From: PNNG01 sp964577055
GTDB lineage: Bacteria; Bacteroidota; Bacteroidia; UBA7662
Reading direction: 5' to 3'
Length of the DNA stretch: 12,794 nt
Assembly (NCBI GenBank): GCA_964577055.1
Contig: CAZNWC010000022.1
Location: 1-12,794, forward strand
Each line of letters begins with the position of its first letter. Position 1 is the stretch's first letter. The position numbers and the translations under genes were made by a program. Positions 7,616 to 12,794 of this stretch are shown here, one piece after another. Below the pieces are notes generated by a model. The model was not told the DNA's origin, ran no database searches, and saw only the letters and a list, made by a program, of their open reading frames with translations.

Positions 7616-8347
7616 ATGATGCTGGATGTGTTGACCAACGAAGATTTATCTGCTACCCGCGCACGACTGGACGGCTATTTCCATTTTGGTATTTCGGTCG
7701 ACTGCGTGGTTTTTGGCTACGATGGTAACCAGCTGCAAGTTTTGGTCATTGAGCGTGGTGCAGAGCCTTATGCGGGTTACGAAGCCATTCCTGGCGACTT
7801 GGTTCATCCCAATGAAGACATTGACGCTGCCAGTAAGCGCGTCCTGCATGATTTAACAGGACTGCCTGAAATTTACCTTGAGCAGTTGAAGACCTTTGGC
7901 GCTGTGCACCGTCACCCGATGGGGCGTGTAGTTACGGTGGCGTATTATGCCCTGCTCGACAAAAACTTATATCGTCCGAAGCCCGCTTCCTGGGCAAGCG
8001 AAGCCTACTGGAAAGATCTAAATGCTTTGGGTGAAATGGCATTTGACCATCGCCAAATTGTGGAAACTGCCATTGAGCATTTGCGCTACAAGGTCCAGCA
8101 TCAACCCCTTGGCTTTGAGTTGCTGCCCGAAGAGTTTACCTTGGCCGAGTTGCAGCAATTGTACGAAACGGTATTGAATACCCATTTCGACAAGGGCAAT
8201 TTCCGCAAAAAGATTTTGTCGATGCACTTGCTCATCCCCACCGATAAAACCCAAACAGAGGTGCGGCACCGTCCTGCCCGTTTATATCGCTTCGACCAAG
8301 CGCGTTACCAGCAGCTGATACAGCGCGGGTTTATGTTTGAGTTGTAG
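7616..8347 (+). CDS. NrtR-type transcriptional regulator: degenerate Nudix sensor domain plus winged helix
   Basis: The start is taken at 7616, one base after the GH3 stop (a second ATG follows at 7619). A farther upstream ATG at 7583 would lie inside the GH3 gene. The protein has 243 residues. Residues about 20-150 are a Nudix fold (FHFGISVDCVVFGYDG, LQVLVIERG, YEAIPGDLV). The Nudix box aligns at residues 60-83, but its key residues are lost: the REVxEE core reads RVLHDL, so the metal-binding glutamates are absent and hydrolase activity is unlikely. Residues about 143-243 match the NrtR winged-helix part (FDHRQIVETAIEHLRYK, LLPEEFTLAELQQLYE, FRKKIL). In Bacteroidota this family includes sugar-responsive regulators such as AraR of Bacteroides. 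As the last gene of a beta-glucan operon it probably senses glucose or a gluco-oligosaccharide and controls this operon and perhaps the permease gene. Ligand and targets are inferred. Confidence 0.85.
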   Translation: MMLDVLTNEDLSATRARLDGYFHFGISVDCVVFGYDGNQLQVLVIERGAEPYAGYEAIPGDLVHPNEDIDAASKRVLHDLTGLPEIYLEQLKTFGAVHRHPMGRVVTVAYYALLDKNLYRPKPASWASEAYWKDLNALGEMAFDHRQIVETAIEHLRYKVQHQPLGFELLPEEFTLAELQQLYETVLNTHFDKGNFRKKILSMHLLIPTDKTQTEVRHRPARLYRFDQARYQQLIQRGFMFEL

Positions 8348-8368
8348 GGCGTTGGCCGGCAGGAAAAA

Positions 8369-8441
8369 GCCTTGTGGAGGTGACATGATTGTAGCAACAC
8401 CAAAGCGCCCCAATTCCCCAGCCCTGTGGGGGCGGCATGAT
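8369..8441. repeat. Two degenerate copies of an intergenic repeat, 52-base period
   Basis: Positions 8369-8389 and 8421-8441 match at 17 of 21 bases, and all four differences are transitions. The conserved core is TGTGGxGGxGxCATGAT. The copies lie 52 bases apart in the convergent intergenic region after the Nudix gene. The unit, read on the minus strand, is C-rich and ends in a CCACAxGGC block. It looks like a remnant of a dispersed Bacteroidota intergenic repeat, but genome-wide copies cannot be seen here. Confidence 0.5.
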
Positions 8442-8475
8442 ATCGCGGCTGCCAGGCAGACCATGCTTCCGTCCC

Positions 8476-8499
8476 AAAAAAAAACGCCCTTTTGGGGCG
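8476..8499 (-). terminator. Rho-independent terminator of the permease gene
   Basis: On the minus strand a CGCCC/GGGCG stem with a 5-base loop (8485-8499) is followed by nine T (8476-8484), 33 bases past the permease stop. On the plus strand the same stem is followed only by a weak TTTCTGTT tract, so it could also slow transcription arriving from the Nudix gene. The site lies between convergent genes, where a shared terminator is expected. Confidence 0.8.
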
Positions 8500-8531
8500 C
8501 TTTCTGTTATCAACTCACTGGAGCTGGCCAA

Positions 8532-10114
8532 TCAATGCCCACCACCAGCTTCTTGCTCCAAAACGATGCCCTTTTTCCGCAAAATACCCATCATGGTGAA
8601 GGCATAGAAGGCCAGGTACCCAAAACAAACCACCCCAATCCAATACGAATCACGGATGCCCAACAGCTCTTCCGAACCAAGCCAACCTTGGAGCACACTT
8701 ACAAATCCGCCACCCATGATCATCATGATCAGGGCGTTGGATACTTGCGAGGTGCGTGCACCCATACCTGCGATGGCCAAGGTGAAAATACAAGGCCAAA
8801 GGGTTGAGCAAAAGAGGCCTACAGCCAAAAAGGCAAATACGGAGAAGCTGCCTCCGGCATACATGCCCAAAATGGTTGCTACGGCTCCCAAGAGGGCGTA
8901 CAAAAGCAACTGTTTGGCTGGATTCCCTTTTACCGCCCAATCAGCCAATACCAGCAACCCAATGATGCCGAGATAGGGCAGGAATTGGCTTACGTTATAT
9001 CCACTGAGGCTGTTCACCCCCATGAAAAGACCAAAGGCTACCAAAGGCAATCCCCAGCGGGCTATTTGACGGCTGCTGCCAGTCAACCCCAACGCCCCCG
9101 AAGCTGCTGTCCAACGACCAATCATCAGGCTGGCCCAAAACAATGAGATATAAGGAGCCATTTGTGAGAGCGGAACTTCGTGGTAAATCTTCAAATATTC
9201 AGGCAAATTACTGGCGGTAGATACTTCCACGCCTACGTACAAGAAAATGGCAACCATGCCCATCCATACTTGGGGCTGACTGAATAATCCGCCGCTTGTT
9301 GCTCCTGCTTCAGTTTTGGTGACTTCGGCAGNNNNNNNNNNNNNNNNNNNNNNNNNNNNNNNNNNNNNNNNNNNNNNNNNNNNNNNNNNNNNNNNNNNNN
9401 NNNNNNNNNNNNNNNNNNNNNNNNNNNNNNNTGACTGAATAATCCGCCGCTTGTTGCTCCTGCTTCAGTTTTGGTGACTTCGGCAGCAGCCTCAGGTTCG
9501 GGTCTCCCCATGTCTTTGCGCCAAAAAATGAGTCCAAACAGCACAAAAAAAGCACCCAAAATAAGATAGGGAATCTTTACCGCAGCAATGTCCATTTCAG
9601 GGCTAGCATCTCCGCTGGCACTGCCAAATATGGCGAAGCTCAGCAAAAGCGGTCCCAATGTGGTGCCCAAATTGTTGATGCCGCCGGCCAAACTTAAACG
9701 CTGTGAGCCTGTTTCGGGCGTGCCCAAGCGAATGGTGAGCGGGTTGGCAACCGTTTGTTGCAAGCTAAAACCAATACCCACAACAATCAAACCTGCCAGG
9801 AGCAAGGCAAATGAACCGTTGTTGGCAGCCGGAATGAAAAGCAAGGTGCCCAAAGCCGATACCCATAAGCCGATGGAAAGGGCCTTGCCGAAACCAATTT
9901 CTGCGATCAAGTCGCGCTTGCGGATGCTATTGAGTAACAAATACCCCAAAGAGCCCAAGGTGTAAGCAACATAAAACGCAAAGGCGATCATTTGGCTTTG
10001 CCACTGCTCGAGTTGGAGGTGCTCTTTGAAAACCGGAATGAGGATGTCGTTGCTGGCAGCCACGAAGCCCCAGAAAAAGAACACCGAAACAATGAAGACA
10101 AGGGATTTTTGCAT
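8532..10114 (-). CDS. FHS-family MFS sugar permease (glucose/galactose/fucose type), split only by a gap artefact
   Basis: Two apparent fragments, before and after the N gap, form one gene. Removing one copy of the 55-base duplicated flank plus the 100 N (155 bases) joins GGLFS directly to QPQVW in frame and gives 475 residues from ATG at 10112-10114 to TGA at 8532-8534. The N-terminus FIVSVFFFWGFVAASNDIL and the later LQQTVANPLTIRLGTPETG and QRLSLAGGINNLGTTLGP are hallmarks of the FHS (FucP/GluP) branch of the MFS; about 12 membrane helices are expected, with a charged cytoplasmic loop of about 30 residues around residues 200-228. These permeases import hexoses by proton symport across the inner membrane. 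Its convergent position next to the glucan operon suggests import of the released glucose. A strong terminator stands just 15 bases upstream of its start codon, and no clear promoter was found. Confidence 0.88.
9277..9331. repeat. 55-base duplicated contig end, left copy (assembly artefact)
   Basis: Positions 9277-9331 and 9432-9486 are identical over all 55 bases and sit immediately on either side of the 100-N gap. An exact overlap of 55 bases is what a de Bruijn assembler with k=55 leaves at the ends of two adjoining contigs. The duplication lies inside the permease coding sequence and breaks its frame. Confidence 0.93.
9332..9431. other. Spurious assembly gap (100 N) inside the permease gene
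   Basis: There are exactly 100 N. Because the flanks overlap exactly and their merger restores a continuous FHS permease reading frame, probably no sequence is missing here; the gap should be closed to zero with one 55-base flank copy removed. Confidence 0.9.
9432..9486. repeat. 55-base duplicated contig end, right copy (assembly artefact)
   Basis: This is the identical partner of 9277-9331. Only one of the two copies belongs in the gene; it encodes the stretch ending GATSGGLFSQ of the permease central loop. Confidence 0.93.
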
Positions 10115-10126
10115 GGCCTAAGATAT

Positions 10127-10157
10127 AAAAAAAGCCCTCTGGTAAAAGAGGGCTTTT
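10127..10157 (-). terminator. Strong terminator between the T9SS protein gene and the permease gene
   Basis: There is an 11-base perfect stem, AAAAGCCCTCT/AGAGGGCTTTT (10130-10140 with 10147-10157), and a 6-base loop. Read on the minus strand the stem runs into seven T (10127-10133, partly inside the stem). It begins 15 bases after the stop of the T9SS protein gene (10172) and ends only 12 bases before the permease ATG. It should stop transcription of the upstream gene, so the permease needs either its own promoter inside the upstream coding region or read-through. Confidence 0.85.
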
Positions 10158-10171
10158 ATTGCTATTTGTTT

Positions 10172-11161
10172 TTAGCGGACAATCAAACGCTGGGTTTGGC
10201 TGCCTTTTTCAGTGATCAGTTGTACCATGTAAACGCCACGTGGCAATTGGTCGATGGACAAGCGGTTTTCGCCGGCCTCAATGGTGCTGCTGCTTACAGT
10301 GCGACCTGCAATGTCGAGAATAAGGGCTTTGCCAGCAAGAGCGCTCTCAAGCGTTACGATGCCTTGTGCAGGATTCGGATAGAGCTTCATGCTGCCTGCA
10401 GCCAATTCATTTACATTCGAAGCTTGACCACAAGGCAAGCAAGAACCCCAGCAAACTGCTGGCATGGTGGTGTCACCAGTGATCACCAATACACGGTTGG
10501 TGAATTGGGTATTGCCATTGGTGCAGGGAGCTGTAGGGTCGTTGGTTTCCTGACCTGTCCAGTTGTCATGCGAAAACTTGTATTCAATGGTATCTCCCAA
10601 AGGCAAGTTAATAGTGATGTTCCAAATGTCATCGTTGTTGGCATCGGCCATGGCTGCACAATTGCCGCACCAGTTGTTGAAGGTGCCATTGATTTCAGGG
10701 GTGGTGAACGTGCCAGTGAATTCATTCATATCTACCTGAAAAGTGATGTTGGCAGTGGAAGGTTGGCCCGAGCAGGGACCGCATGAGCCCCAGCAAACTA
10801 CTGACAAAACTGTGTCGTTGGCAGGTACCACCAATACACGGTTGGTGAATTGGGTATTGCCATTGGTACAGCTTCCCGAAACAGGCAACATTTCCTGGCC
10901 TGTCCAGTTGTCGTGCGAAAATTTGTATTCCACCGTGGTGCCTTGGTTCAATTGTACGGTAATTTCCCAAATGTCGTCGTTGTTGGCATCGGTCATCGCT
11001 GCACAATTGCCGCACCAATTGTTGAACGTGCCGTTCAGCTCGGGCGTGGTAAAGGTGCCGGTATAGGTGTTCATGTCGACACGGAAGGTCACATTGCGCG
11101 TTTGGGCTGTCGACCAAAATGAAAGGGCCACCAGTGCCAAAAGAAGTAATGATTTTTTCAT
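10172..11161 (-). CDS. T9SS-exported protein with two tandem CBM-like domains
   Basis: The start is ATG at 11159-11161; a farther upstream in-frame ATG (11227) is rejected because this one opens a clear signal peptide (MKKSLLLLALVAL... ending STAQ at residue 20). The protein has 329 residues. Two domains, 24-130 and 138-244, are about three-quarters identical by eye. Each starts VTFxVDMN, continues GTFNNWCGNCAAM and DANNDDIW, then EYKFSHDNWTGQE, and closes with a CWGSCxPC cluster. The pattern resembles starch/glycogen-binding E-set modules (CBM20/48-like), where the NGTFNNW and EYKF strands are typical. Each domain carries six Cys, probably as disulfides. Residues about 257-329 are a type A T9SS sorting domain (LYPNPAQG... 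to TQRLIVR). The protein should be secreted across the outer membrane and fixed to the surface or released. No catalytic domain is present. Ligand binding is inferred. Confidence 0.85.
   Translation of the reverse strand: MKKSLLLLALVALSFWSTAQTRNVTFRVDMNTYTGTFTTPELNGTFNNWCGNCAAMTDANNDDIWEITVQLNQGTTVEYKFSHDNWTGQEMLPVSGSCTNGNTQFTNRVLVVPANDTVLSVVCWGSCGPCSGQPSTANITFQVDMNEFTGTFTTPEINGTFNNWCGNCAAMADANNDDIWNITINLPLGDTIEYKFSHDNWTGQETNDPTAPCTNGNTQFTNRVLVITGDTTMPAVCWGSCLPCGQASNVNELAAGSMKLYPNPAQGIVTLESALAGKALILDIAGRTVSSSTIEAGENRLSIDQLPRGVYMVQLITEKGSQTQRLIVR
10430..11092 (-). repeat. Internal tandem duplication encoding the two CBM-like domains
   Basis: Positions 11092-10772 (first domain) and 10750-10430 (second) encode about 107 residues each, joined by a short Ser/Gly/Pro linker. 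The blocks around the GTFNNWCGNCAAM and FSHDNWTGQE motifs are nearly identical in DNA too, including synonymous sites, so the duplication is fairly recent or kept similar by gene conversion. Confidence 0.85.
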
Positions 11162-11224
11162 GGAAGGACGTTTATTTTTCGGTTTTCTTAATGCTTTTGA
11201 AACACCAAGGTAACATGAAATTGT

Positions 11225-11232
11225 CAAAAGTA
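11225..11232 (-). promoter_or_regulatory. Candidate Bacteroidota -7 promoter element for the T9SS protein gene
   Basis: The minus strand reads TACTTTTG, an exact match to the Bacteroidota -7 consensus TAnnTTTG. It lies 63 bases upstream of the start codon at 11161, in AT-rich DNA. A convincing -33 TTTG is not visible; the expected position is a run of T. The predicted transcript start is near 11218, giving a leader of about 55 bases. Confidence 0.45.
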
Positions 11233-11296
11233 CTATAAGTAAGAAAAAAAAATCTTGTCACCAGCCGATTCTGCTTTGTTCAGGCGATTTGTACTT
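11228..11296 (-). other. Short intergenic region with a T9 run, possible weak terminator
   Basis: Past the stop of the SH3/barrel gene the minus strand contains nine consecutive T at 11244-11252. Only a very weak hairpin (AGC...GCT around 11262-11275) precedes it, so this is a poor intrinsic terminator at best. The candidate -7 element of the next gene lies 12 bases beyond the T-run. Confidence 0.3.
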
Positions 11297-12364
11297 TTAA
11301 AAGGTGTAGAACCACGAGCACAAAGGCATCGGAAAGGAGTAGCTGTCTTGGATGCCATTGATACTGCGCAATACCGATACACCAGCCAGCGAAAACTGAA
11401 AGGCAGTGGTTTCACTGCGGTTGATACGCATACCGGGCATCATGAAAAAGGCAAGTGTCCTTCTGTTTTCATTGATGCGGGTAATGGTGGTACTTGACGA
11501 CCCCGTATTCATATCGTAATTGTAGCGATAGTTGTTGAGCGATACATTGCGGTTGAATTGTCCAAGCATCGAATCAAACACAAAGCTGGCCCTTTTGCCA
11601 ATGCGCACAAAGGCAGCAACTGAAAACATGGGGCCTATTAATCCTGGATTGGATACCGTTTGCATGGGGATGTCGACTCCTGAGCCGAATCCAGTAGCAT
11701 AGGTGCCCGGGACTTCTAAGCGTATCTCATTTTGGCCGCCCCAATGCAACAATCCACCAGCGAAGGTGATGTTTTTGTCGCGGTCGCCAAAGGTCACATT
11801 GGCAAAATGCAAACCGCCAAAGCGCCTGAAATTCATGATGTAGCCACTGGTAGCCAAAAGGGATCCTACCGAATAATTGATTTTTTCGTTGCGCGTAGGA
11901 AAAGTGTATTTCACCGCCAACGCAATCGGACTCCCAATCCAGGTGCTCATTACACCTACATTGAGTCGGTTACTCACCGCAAAATGAAACTCGGGCCCAT
12001 ACAAATTGAGCATGTAATAGTTTTCACCCTTCTGCACCGGCAAGGCATTGGTGGTAAAGCTATACCGCGTGGTAAAAGGATTGTTGGGCTTAAATGCATC
12101 GTCAATCAAGTCTTTTTCTTTGACCAGGGGCCGCATTTCCCTGATGTCGGCTTTGGGGATGTATACTTTGCCTAATTTTTCGGTTTCGATCAGCACTTCC
12201 CTACCATCGTCTTGTAGCAAATAGCCGATGTATTCAACCCCGTTTGATTTGATGACCACATAGAGTTGTTTGGTGCTGTCGGGTGAAGTTTGTGCTTGTG
12301 CCCTTTCAGGAACAAACATGCAGGCGAGCAATGCCACTAGGAGGAGGAAGAACAAGTTTTTCAT
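11297..12364 (-). CDS. Outer-membrane protein with N-terminal SH3-like domain, uncharacterised
   Basis: The start is ATG at 12362-12364, chosen over an in-frame ATG at 12475 because it opens a signal peptide (MKNLFFLLLVALL... cleaved near ERAQAQ, residue 25). The protein has 355 residues. Residues about 33-80 (LYVVIKSNGVEYIGYLL, EVLIETEKLGKVYIPKADI) form a small beta-rich domain, common in Bacteroidota surface proteins, that resembles an SH3/Lsm-like barrel. From about residue 95 the protein is amphipathic beta-strands with aromatic girdles (ENYYMLNLYGPEFHFAVS, GFGSGVDIPMQT, RRTLAFFMMPGMRI) and it ends WFYTF, with the terminal Phe of an outer-membrane barrel of perhaps 10-12 strands. Function is unknown. 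It stands alone, with a T-run at 11244-11252 downstream and a 350-base intergenic region upstream holding a palindrome. Confidence 0.78.
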   Translation of the reverse strand: MKNLFFLLLVALLACMFVPERAQAQTSPDSTKQLYVVIKSNGVEYIGYLLQDDGREVLIETEKLGKVYIPKADIREMRPLVKEKDLIDDAFKPNNPFTTRYSFTTNALPVQKGENYYMLNLYGPEFHFAVSNRLNVGVMSTWIGSPIALAVKYTFPTRNEKINYSVGSLLATSGYIMNFRRFGGLHFANVTFGDRDKNITFAGGLLHWGGQNEIRLEVPGTYATGFGSGVDIPMQTVSNPGLIGPMFSVAAFVRIGKRASFVFDSMLGQFNRNVSLNNYRYNYDMNTGSSSTTITRINENRRTLAFFMMPGMRINRSETTAFQFSLAGVSVLRSINGIQDSYSFPMPLCSWFYTF

Positions 12365-12412
12365 GGTTCGGTCTTTGGTTTGGTGTGCGCATCCCGGCGT
12401 TTGAACCGGCTG

Positions 12413-12424
12413 TTGACCGGTCAA
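12413..12424. promoter_or_regulatory. Perfect 12-base palindrome, candidate operator
   Basis: TTGACCGGTCAA is a perfect palindrome with a central CG pair, 49-60 bases upstream of the start of the SH3/barrel gene. A related half-site, TTGAACCGG, lies next to it at 12401-12409. Position and symmetry fit a repressor or activator binding site in the promoter or leader of that gene. The cognate regulator is unknown; the partial XRE-type gene upstream is one candidate. Confidence 0.35.
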
Positions 12425-12575
12425 AACCAGATGCTTTGTGCAATTTAGCACATATTGCTCATATAAATGCTTCAATTCAAGCCAATTCCAAAGTAGTATA
12501 AGGTATACATACTTTATGGCATAACTATGTATTGTATGAATACTGTCTACAGTGCTTTTGGCCCCAAGGAGCCGA

Positions 12576-12611
12576 AAGCGGCTGATTGCTGTCCTGCTGG
12601 GTCAGCCGCTT
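12576..12611. repeat. 10-base perfect inverted repeat (stem-loop)
   Basis: AAGCGGCTGA and TCAGCCGCTT are separated by 16 bases. Neither side is followed by a T-run, so this is not an ordinary intrinsic terminator. The loop contains CCTGCTG (12593-12599), which can pair with CAGCAGG at either 12632-12638 or 12664-12670, offering alternative folds. A short TTGCC/GGCAA stem lies at 12641-12659. Confidence 0.5.
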
Positions 12612-12714
12612 CAACATGCAGGAGCTTACCACAGCAGGGGTTGCCTCCAGTCGGGGCAAGGGGCAGCAGGCATCAAGCACGGATGCGTTGCGATGAAAGG
12701 CGAATGCCAAATAT

Positions 12715-12794
12715 TTAGGTCGATCTATCGTACGCAAGTATGTCGCCAGGCTGACAATCGAGCGCTTCACAAATCGCCTCCAGTGTACTAAACC
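12715..12794 (-). CDS. XRE/Cro-type helix-turn-helix regulator, C-terminal 25 residues (partial at window edge)
   Basis: Read from the right edge on the minus strand, the last 25 codons before TAA (12715-12717) give FSTLEAICEALDCQPGDIL followed by AYDRST. The LxxICxALxCxPGDIL pattern is the closing helix region of small HTH_26/YozG-like XRE regulators (about 65-75 residues in full), in which this segment follows the DNA-recognition helix. The rest of the gene lies beyond 12794. It is the nearest upstream gene to the SH3/barrel gene on the same strand, 350 bases away. The family call rests on this short motif only, but the motif is distinctive. Confidence 0.7.
   Translation of the reverse strand, partial: FSTLEAICEALDCQPGDILAYDRST

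Larger units (their letters stand above)
12365..12714. other. 350-base intergenic region with inverted repeats, no gene recognised
   Basis: Between the XRE-type gene end and the SH3/barrel gene start lie an AT-rich block (about 12430-12545) and a GC-rich block (about 12555-12690). The AT-rich part holds a dyad, AGTAT (12495-12499) with ATACT (12509-12513), centred on GTATAC. The GC-rich part holds a perfect 10-base inverted repeat, AAGCGGCTGA (12576-12585) with TCAGCCGCTT (12602-12611), and further complementary pieces. Open frames of 60-80 codons cross it, but none has a credible protein composition. It may hold the promoter of the barrel gene and possibly a structured RNA. Confidence 0.5.

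Noticed and set aside
8369..8441. CRISPR array
   Set aside because: There are only two degenerate copies, no consistent spacers and no cas genes nearby.
8337..8807. 156-codon plus-strand frame across the convergent intergenic region
   Set aside because: It runs through a terminator and into antisense permease coding sequence, and has no protein-like features.
9277..9486. 55-base direct repeats as target-site duplications of a mobile element
   Set aside because: They are far too long for target duplications, directly abut a placeholder gap, and their merger restores a conserved gene.
8532..10114. Permease as a pseudogene with an internal frameshift
   Set aside because: The frame break comes entirely from the N gap and the duplicated 55-base contig end; the collapsed sequence is intact.
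10722..11117. 131-codon alternative frame inside the T9SS protein gene
   Set aside because: It repeats only because the underlying DNA is duplicated; the product is Gln/His/Arg-rich with no recognisable fold, while the main frame has a signal peptide, domains and a sorting domain.
12525..12770. 81-codon minus-strand frame upstream of the SH3/barrel gene
   Set aside because: It overlaps the XRE-type ending in another frame, and its sequence resembles no protein family.

Overview
The window looks like draft sequence from a Bacteroidota bacterium, probably an environmental glycan degrader of the Saprospiraceae/Chitinophagales type. The evidence is a secreted protein with a type IX secretion (T9SS) C-terminal sorting domain, an FHS-family sugar permease, several beta-barrel outer-membrane proteins, an NrtR-type Nudix regulator, and almost no Shine-Dalgarno sites. 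The family placement is an inference. Two 100-N scaffold gaps show it is an unfinished assembly.

Positions 1-8347, plus strand, hold one tight run of seven genes with overlaps or gaps of 1-9 bases: the C-terminal part of an outer-membrane beta-barrel (1-1173), a second complete beta-barrel protein (1173-2828), a lipoprotein with a possible jelly-roll glycan-binding region (2833-3825), a secreted two-domain protein ending in a CBM9-like domain (3822-5069), a GH16-like lipoprotein glucanase with an intact E-x-D-x-E motif (5079-5909), a GH3 beta-glucosidase interrupted by a true sequence gap (5911-7614), and a Nudix-fold transcriptional regulator with a degenerate catalytic box (7616-8347). The layout reads as a beta-glucan utilisation operon: glucan is bound and cut at the surface, oligosaccharides are hydrolysed by GH3, and the Nudix protein senses a sugar product. 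No SusC/SusD pair is present in the window; the two unclassified barrels occupy the place where one would expect it.

Positions 8348-8531 are a convergent intergenic region with a two-copy 52-base degenerate repeat and a terminator hairpin.

Positions 8532-12794, minus strand, hold an FHS/MFS sugar permease (8532-10114) that appears split only because a 55-base contig-end overlap was left on both sides of an N gap; collapsing it restores one 475-residue protein. Upstream of it come a strong terminator, a T9SS-exported protein with two near-identical Cys-containing beta-sandwich domains (10172-11161), and an outer-membrane protein with an N-terminal SH3-like domain (11297-12364). A 350-base intergenic stretch follows, with palindromes and possible RNA structure, and then the last 25 codons of an XRE-type regulator (12715-12794) run off the window edge.

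The permease could import the glucose or cello/laminari-saccharides released by the plus-strand operon. The other minus-strand genes have no clear link to it apart from the glycan-binding-like fold of the T9SS protein.
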